A stretch of DNA of 7,447 nucleotides from Peptococcaceae bacterium (lineage in GTDB: Bacteria > Bacillota > Dehalobacteriia > UBA7702). The notes beneath the pieces were generated by a model that saw only the letters and a list, made by a program, of their open reading frames with translations, was not told the origin of the DNA and searched no databases. Of the stretch, positions 6,078 through 7,447 are shown in pieces. The stretch is taken from contig DXZC01000105.1 of NCBI GenBank assembly GCA_019415505.1, forward strand, positions 1-7,447, given 5' to 3'. The position numbers and the translations under genes are program-made. Every line of letters starts with the position of its first letter. Position 1 is the first letter of the stretch.

Positions 6078-7447
6078 ATGTTTGAAAACGCATTAAAAAA
6101 GAGTATCGAAATAGGGGGACGTACCCTAACTTTAGAAACAGGCAAAATGGCTAGACAAGCCAGCGGCGCTGTTTTTGCCAGCTATGGCGATACCCAGCTT
6201 TTGGCTACGGCCACAGGTACCCTGGAGCCGAGGGAAGGCATAGACTTCTTCCCCCTCACAGTCGACTATGAAGAAAAAATGTACGCTGTGGGTAAAATCC
6301 CCGGCGGTTTTATTAAAAGAGAAGGACGGCCCACGGAAAAGGCAATCTTGTCCGACCGGATTATAGACCGGCCGGTGCGTCCCTTATTCCCGAAGGGCTA
6401 TAAAAACGATGTTCAGGTGGTTGTTACCGTAATGTCCGTAGAGCAGGATAATGCTCCTGACATTCTGGCGATTAACGGCGTATCCGCTGCTTTACATATT
6501 TCCTTTATTCCCTTTTTGGGGCCAATCGGCGCTGTCAGCATTGGTCGGCTCAATGGCGAGTTTATAATTAATCCTACCGTGGAGCAAATGGAAGAAAGCG
6601 ATATGTTTATCGCCATGTGCGGCACCAAGGACGCCATTAATATGGTGGAATGCAAAGCCGACGTTGTACCCGAAGAAGTTATTTTAGACGGCTTGATGTA
6701 CGGCCATGAAGAAATAAAAAGAATTGTAGCCTTTATCGAGGATTTCCGAGCTGAAGCTCTGGCCCGTGGCGTGGCAGCGGAAAAACTAGTTTTTGCCAAG
6801 GAACCTTTTGACGCTGATTTAGAAGCCGCTGTGAGCGCTATGACCAAGGAAAAATTCGACGCGGCTTTCCGCCATTGCGCATCTGTGAAAATGCCCAAAA
6901 AGAAAAGGGAAGCGTACTTTGAGGCCACGGAACAAGAGATAATTGCCGCCTTTGAAGCGGAACATCCCGAAGAAATAGATGAAATTAAAGAAATAATAGC
7001 TAAATACCAAAAGGAAACAGTGCGCCGGATTATTGCCGGAGATAAGCTCCGGGTGGACGGCCGTAAGGTCGACGAAGTGCGTCCCATTACTTGTGAGGTT
7101 GGCGTTTTGGCCCGTACCCATGGTTCAGCCCTCTTTACCCGTGGTGAAACCCAGATTCTCAATGTCTGCACCCTGGGCACTATCAGAGATGAACAGACCT
7201 TGGACGGCCTAGGCCTCGATGAAAGCAAACGCTATATGCATCATTATAATTTCCCGCCCTTTAGCGTTGGTGAAGCCCGCCCCATGCGCGGACCTGGCCG
7301 CCGGGAAATTGGCCATGGCGCTTTGGCGGAAAAGGCCGTTGAGCCTATGGTTCCCAGTGAGGACGTATTCCCTTACACCCTGCGCCTGGTTTCCGAAGCC
7401 TTAGAGTCCAACGGCTCTACCTCTATGGGTAGTGTTTGCGCTAGTAC
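6078..7447 (+). CDS. pnp: Polyribonucleotide nucleotidyltransferase (PNPase), 3' partial
   Basis: PNPase is a trimeric 3'-5' phosphorolytic exoribonuclease, central to mRNA decay and RNA quality control. The frame is open from ATG 6078 to the window edge: 456 full codons of a protein usually about 700 long. The first RNase PH-like core contains GKIPGGFIKREGRPTEKAIL (72-91) and IDRPVRPLFP (96-105). A helical, Glu/Lys-rich segment follows (about 240-315). The second core begins around RRIIAGDKLRVDGR (316-329), with FPPFSVGE (392-399), PGRREIGHG (406-414) and SNGSTSM (444-450). The catalytic aspartates of the second core and the KH and S1 RNA-binding domains would lie beyond the window. The start is fixed by an in-frame TAA at 6072-6074 just upstream. 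The ribosome site is weak or unusually spaced. The gene follows the rpsO terminator, the common rpsO-pnp order. Confidence 0.98.
   Translation, partial: MFENALKKSIEIGGRTLTLETGKMARQASGAVFASYGDTQLLATATGTLEPREGIDFFPLTVDYEEKMYAVGKIPGGFIKREGRPTEKAILSDRIIDRPVRPLFPKGYKNDVQVVVTVMSVEQDNAPDILAINGVSAALHISFIPFLGPIGAVSIGRLNGEFIINPTVEQMEESDMFIAMCGTKDAINMVECKADVVPEEVILDGLMYGHEEIKRIVAFIEDFRAEALARGVAAEKLVFAKEPFDADLEAAVSAMTKEKFDAAFRHCASVKMPKKKREAYFEATEQEIIAAFEAEHPEEIDEIKEIIAKYQKETVRRIIAGDKLRVDGRKVDEVRPITCEVGVLARTHGSALFTRGETQILNVCTLGTIRDEQTLDGLGLDESKRYMHHYNFPPFSVGEARPMRGPGRREIGHGALAEKAVEPMVPSEDVFPYTLRLVSEALESNGSTSMGSVCAS

Noticed and set aside
6413..7228. 271-residue minus-strand Ser/Ala-rich open frame
   Set aside because: It is the antisense of pnp, which is unmistakable in the + frame from 6078 to the window end.
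1..7447. Mobile element, defence or other novel accessory system
   Set aside because: All coding capacity is taken by conserved translation, RNA and flavin genes in a common order; no transposase, integrase, inverted repeats or compositional break was seen.

Overview
This window is a stretch of bacterial core genome: the distal part of the nusA-infB type translation operon, followed by rpsO and pnp. All genes lie on the + strand. The order is infB (5' end missing), rbfA, nrnA (DHH phosphatase), truB fused to ribF, then rpsO and pnp (3' end missing). This order, the strong Shine-Dalgarno sites (AAGGGGTGAT, AAGGAGG), the moderate GC content and the protein sequences all point to a Bacillota (Firmicutes) genome. 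The Gln/Gly/Asn/Arg-rich N-terminus of IF2 is reminiscent of Negativicutes, but that placement is only a tentative inference. There is no sign of a mobile element, CRISPR array, tRNA, rRNA or foreign island.

Layout: 1-2279 is the C-terminal 758 residues of translation initiation factor IF2. The visible sequence opens with seven exact copies of a 12-residue repeat, followed by a basic linker, the IF2_N domain, the GTPase domain and the C-terminal domains. A 41-base gap with a good ribosome site leads to rbfA (2321-2689). nrnA (2676-3677) overlaps the end of rbfA by 14 bases, and the next gene starts inside the nrnA stop codon (TAATG). That next gene (3677-5527) is one uninterrupted frame of 616 codons encoding a complete TruB followed by a complete RibF. 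The gap 5528-5646 carries a good sigma-A type promoter and a folded rpsO leader whose hairpin loop is complementary to the rpsO Shine-Dalgarno. rpsO (5647-5913) ends at a clear intrinsic terminator (5921-5951). After an AT-rich spacer, pnp begins at 6078 and runs off the window after 456 codons.

Functionally the genes form a translation and RNA-maintenance block: initiation (IF2), 30S maturation (RbfA, S15), removal of nano-RNA and pAp (NrnA), tRNA pseudouridine-55 synthesis (TruB), FMN/FAD synthesis (RibF) and RNA decay (PNPase).

I do not see a wholly new system. The points most worth a second look are the in-frame TruB-RibF fusion, the IF2 repeat array whose copies differ only at synonymous positions, a candidate internal IF2 start just after that array, and the rpsO leader with its loop-to-ribosome-site complementarity.
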